Origin: Paramacrobiotus metropolitanus
Lineage: Eukaryota; Tardigrada; Eutardigrada; Parachela; Macrobiotidae
NCBI RefSeq assembly: GCF_019649055.1
Contig: NW_026570230.1
Location: forward strand, 124,001-188,000
DNA: 64,000 bases
Direction of reading: 5' to 3'
In this document: piece by piece, positions 61,446 to 64,000 of the stretch
Layout: each line of letters starts with the position of its first letter
How positions within the stretch are numbered: position 1 is the first letter of the stretch
Position numbers and translations under genes: made by a program
The notes under the pieces: model-generated
Database searches by the model: none
Told to the model about the DNA's origin: nothing
Seen by the model: only the letters and a program-made list of their open reading frames with translations

Positions 61446-61766
61446 GTATGAGTTGTCAAGTAAATTAGTTCGGCTTCTAAACTCTGCATGTGCACACTGC
61501 ACAGTATAACTACATACTTTGTATTTTGCATTTTGATGCAGTAATGGAGAAAGCCAGTAAGCCAAATTCAGTGTAGTATCAGTTGATTCAGTTCTGATCT
61601 AAATAATCTTTATTGTATTCGATAAAGCTTATAGGAATTGCTGGTTTTGTACACTCAATCAGGAACGGTGATATGCATATTACTTAAAAATTTCTTTAAT
61701 TGTTGTTAGGTTTAATCAAGTTTAAGCAACACTTTTACAAAAAAATTTGTGAGATTTGTGTGAGAA

Positions 61767-61805
61767 AAATTTGGTCTGGCAAGGTTACCTTGCCAGACCA
61801 AATTT
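61767..61805. repeat. 39-bp perfect palindrome (19-bp arms)
   Basis: AAATTTGGTCTGGCAAGGT, one central base, then its exact reverse complement. It lies in the presumed first large kinase intron. Confidence 0.9.
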
Positions 61806-63350
61806 GGGATTCAAGGATATTTTGAAATTTGGGATTCAAGGTTATTTTGAATTTCGAGATTTTGTATAGTATTACAAGCAATTTGTGACTTTAAGGACTG
61901 TTGGTGAGATTTAAGTCTTGTATTGCTGCAGTAGCAAGCTACCATTAATTTTGTCGATGTCGCTTCCGCTCTACCGGTAGTGTACGTGCAATAAGTGTAT
62001 GAGGACTTGTATTCTTATTTAATACCGTTTGACACCTTTCAATTTCTCTGATTGGATTTCTTCCTTACTTACATTTTGTTGCACTTCTAGCATTTGGTTT
62101 GCAAAGTTTAAAGCAATCAAAAGTTTTTCGTGTTTATTATCACTGTTTGTATATTTTTGTGTTCTAATTATTCGAAAGCTGTTACGTGGGTGATAATGAC
62201 GCGTTTCTATTTGAGTATTCTATTCGAAAAGTCAACCTTCTGCGAATAGATAATTTTTTTTGCGTATTATTAAAGCATTCTATATTTGGGATGGTTATAA
62301 TACCGTACAAAAGACGCGCCAATTGCTACTTGTTGTACCCTGTACTGCTTAAATAGTAGCAACGGTGCCGGGGACACACCGGTAGTTCCGCCGTAAATAG
62401 TGACAACTATTTCCGGAATGATCACGCTCAGAGAGCTACGCTTGACTGGGAAACGTGATTAGCAATATTTTGTTCCGGGAACCGTAGATGATTACAAAAG
62501 CATTGTCCTCATTCAATCAGCGGGATAATGTGGAAAATAAAAGACTAACCGGGTAAAGTAGGAATTAACTTGGAAGGGAATGCACGTCAGTCAGCAGCCA
62601 TAGACGATAATAAATCGGTAATTTCACGACAGTGATGGTAAATCACCCAATCTCGTGACGCGTGCCAGCGAGGATAGGAGTAATACGGTGTTATTAAATG
62701 TTGATTATTTGTTCCAAATGTCCTGCTCACGCGACTGCACTCAGGGAAAATGGAGGATAGCGTGTGGTGCGCGCCTTTCTGTTGGGTTCGTCGAAAATAG
62801 CTCGACGCATATTGACGTGTAAATCAATACGACTGATAGGGGAGGGATAATGTTGGTGCAGGCATCTCTCGTGTATCTGGGCTGAACTCGAGACAGTGAC
62901 CGTGTACACATATACATACATAACACTCCAAGGTCGCTACTTGTGCCTGACTTCCGGATTGGGAACAGATAGCCGGAAATAGTGATGAAGACGCGCTATT
63001 AGACAGCCGGGCTGACGTCAAAGATGCTCGTTGCTTAATGTTGCCGTTAGCTGTTCTTCCCACGGCAATCCGCTTAAGTTTTGGCTTATGACCTCAATCG
63101 CAACGGCACGAGAGCTGCGGTCGGCTGCGCACTTTTTAATTACCTTCATTTCCTACTATCTTGTACAAACAATAACAGCAGATTACAAAAGACAATTATC
63201 GTCAGCACGACGTTAAGCAAGCTTGTTTTATTACATCGTATGACGCAGTTGACTCTCCCCACAACCCTCTTAGCCGAAAATTCGTGATCAACCCAACGTT
63301 GTTACCGAAGCAGCAGTGAAATATAAGGAATTAGGTTTATCGTGCGCGCC

Positions 63351-63412
63351 ATTACCGGTTACACCTACTGGTTCGATTCCAAAATTTGGAACCAGTAGGT
63401 GTAACCGGTAAT
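63351..63412. repeat. Perfect hairpin, 24-bp arms and 14-nt loop
   Basis: The left arm, 63351-63374, begins ATTACCGGTTACACC and is the exact reverse complement of 63389-63412. The perfect pairing suggests recent origin or selection. It could be the tips of a small foldback element or a structured RNA. Confidence 0.9.
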
Positions 63413-64000
63413 ACGTACGAAATACGAATACAATACTGTATGTACGTCACATCTTCATAAAAATTATATATGCCCACGCATTGCTAACGAATTGTGTAGT
63501 GTGAAACTGGCAAAAAATAGGTTTGTTACTTACTTATTTAGTGATGAATTCTTTACGACCACACCTGTATGTTGCTCACAGTTGTATTGCTTGGGAAAGG
63601 GGCGAGATATGCCTCGCTGAATTTATTATACACTATATATACGAGTACTACATTACATTACAATCTATAGGCTGCTTTTTGATTACACGCGTAGTAATTT
63701 TGATTTAATTGCGCTTGGAACGTATTTTCTAGTTAATCAGTTATGCACAATAATATTTCTGAATCAGACTAATACTAGTACATAATGACCTCACGGATAA
63801 TTCATACAGATATATGTATCTACAATAAATTTCCATGGTTGTTAATATGTGTGTAAACGGAAGTAGTAACTTTGGATTTCCGTAAATCTTGTGTGCTTCG
63901 TAGGCTTGCATCAAACTATTATTGCATCAAGAGCTGCGAGAAAGATTTTTTAAAAGTTTGAGCAGTAATTGCACAAATTATCACATTTTCGCATTTGATA

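Larger units (their letters stand above)
61446..64000 (+). other. Kinase intron/downstream region to window end
   Basis: No further exon was found. The stretch carries two perfect hairpins (61767-61805 and 63351-63412) and short direct repeats (TTTGGGATTCAAGG(a/t)TATTTTGAA, at about 61804 and 61829). The open frames near 62.7-63.3 kb have no recognisable features. Confidence 0.4.

Noticed and set aside
1-64000. CRISPR arrays, bacterial operons, ribosome binding sites
   Set aside because: None present. The gene structure is eukaryotic throughout and the only regular arrays are the 105-bp and 45-bp tandem repeats.

Overview
The window is metazoan nuclear DNA. Genes are split by spliceosomal introns (GT..AG, roughly 60 nt to 7.4 kb), there are no operons, and the products are animal-type: C-type lectin-like secreted proteins, a GH18 chitinase, a Pins/LGN/AGS3-type GoLoco protein, lysosomal beta-mannosidase, an SREK1IP1-like zinc-knuckle/RS protein, a peritrophin (CBM14) protein, a P4-ATPase and the start of an SIK-like kinase. 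Chitin-related genes and compact introns suggest a small-genome ecdysozoan (arthropod or tardigrade-like); this is inference, and no species can be named from sequence alone. I built the exon models by hand by matching splice phase across every junction. Where a model is called complete, all exon lengths sum to a whole number of codons.

Layout. 0.3-6.8 kb: a family of small secreted lectin-like genes. One first exon is on the minus strand. Two intact four-exon genes follow on the plus strand, then a decayed third copy that carries the same duplicated promoter. 7.1-11.3 kb (minus): complete seven-exon GH18 chitinase with a Thr-rich stalk and GPI-like tail. 15.3-29.0 kb (plus): twelve-exon Pins/GPSM gene, with TPR exons separated from the linker and GoLoco exons by a 7.4-kb intron that holds a GC-rich, TATA-containing stretch. 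30.1-34.8 kb: an unrecognised multi-exon minus-strand gene, five copies of a GGTAGGCGGCCTACC-type palindrome and a broken CWF19-like fragment. 35.4-39.8 kb (minus): complete beta-mannosidase, divergent from the SREK1IP1-like gene at 40.4-41.6 kb (plus). 43.1-46.7 kb: a secreted CBM14 gene whose last exon sits inside a 4.4-kb imperfect palindrome (43.8-48.3 kb) built from two inverted copies of a ~1.58-kb terminal-inverted-repeat element with 105-bp internal tandem repeats. 48.7-58.3 kb (minus): complete ten-exon ATP8A-like phospholipid flippase, with a tRNA-Glu(CTC), a short echo of one of its own exons and a nested intronless Pro-rich gene in its introns. 58.3-64 kb: mostly non-coding, with the first recognisable kinase exon at 61.3 kb and two perfect hairpins.

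The genes do not form one pathway. Two local themes stand out: extracellular carbohydrate or chitin recognition (lectins, chitinase, CBM14, beta-mannosidase), and recent rearrangement (tandem duplication, pseudogene decay, inverted element insertion, exon capture). The most unusual structures are the exon-bearing palindrome at 43.8-48.3 kb, the clustered GGTAGGCGGCCTACC palindromes at 30-34 kb and the unrecognised gene they surround.
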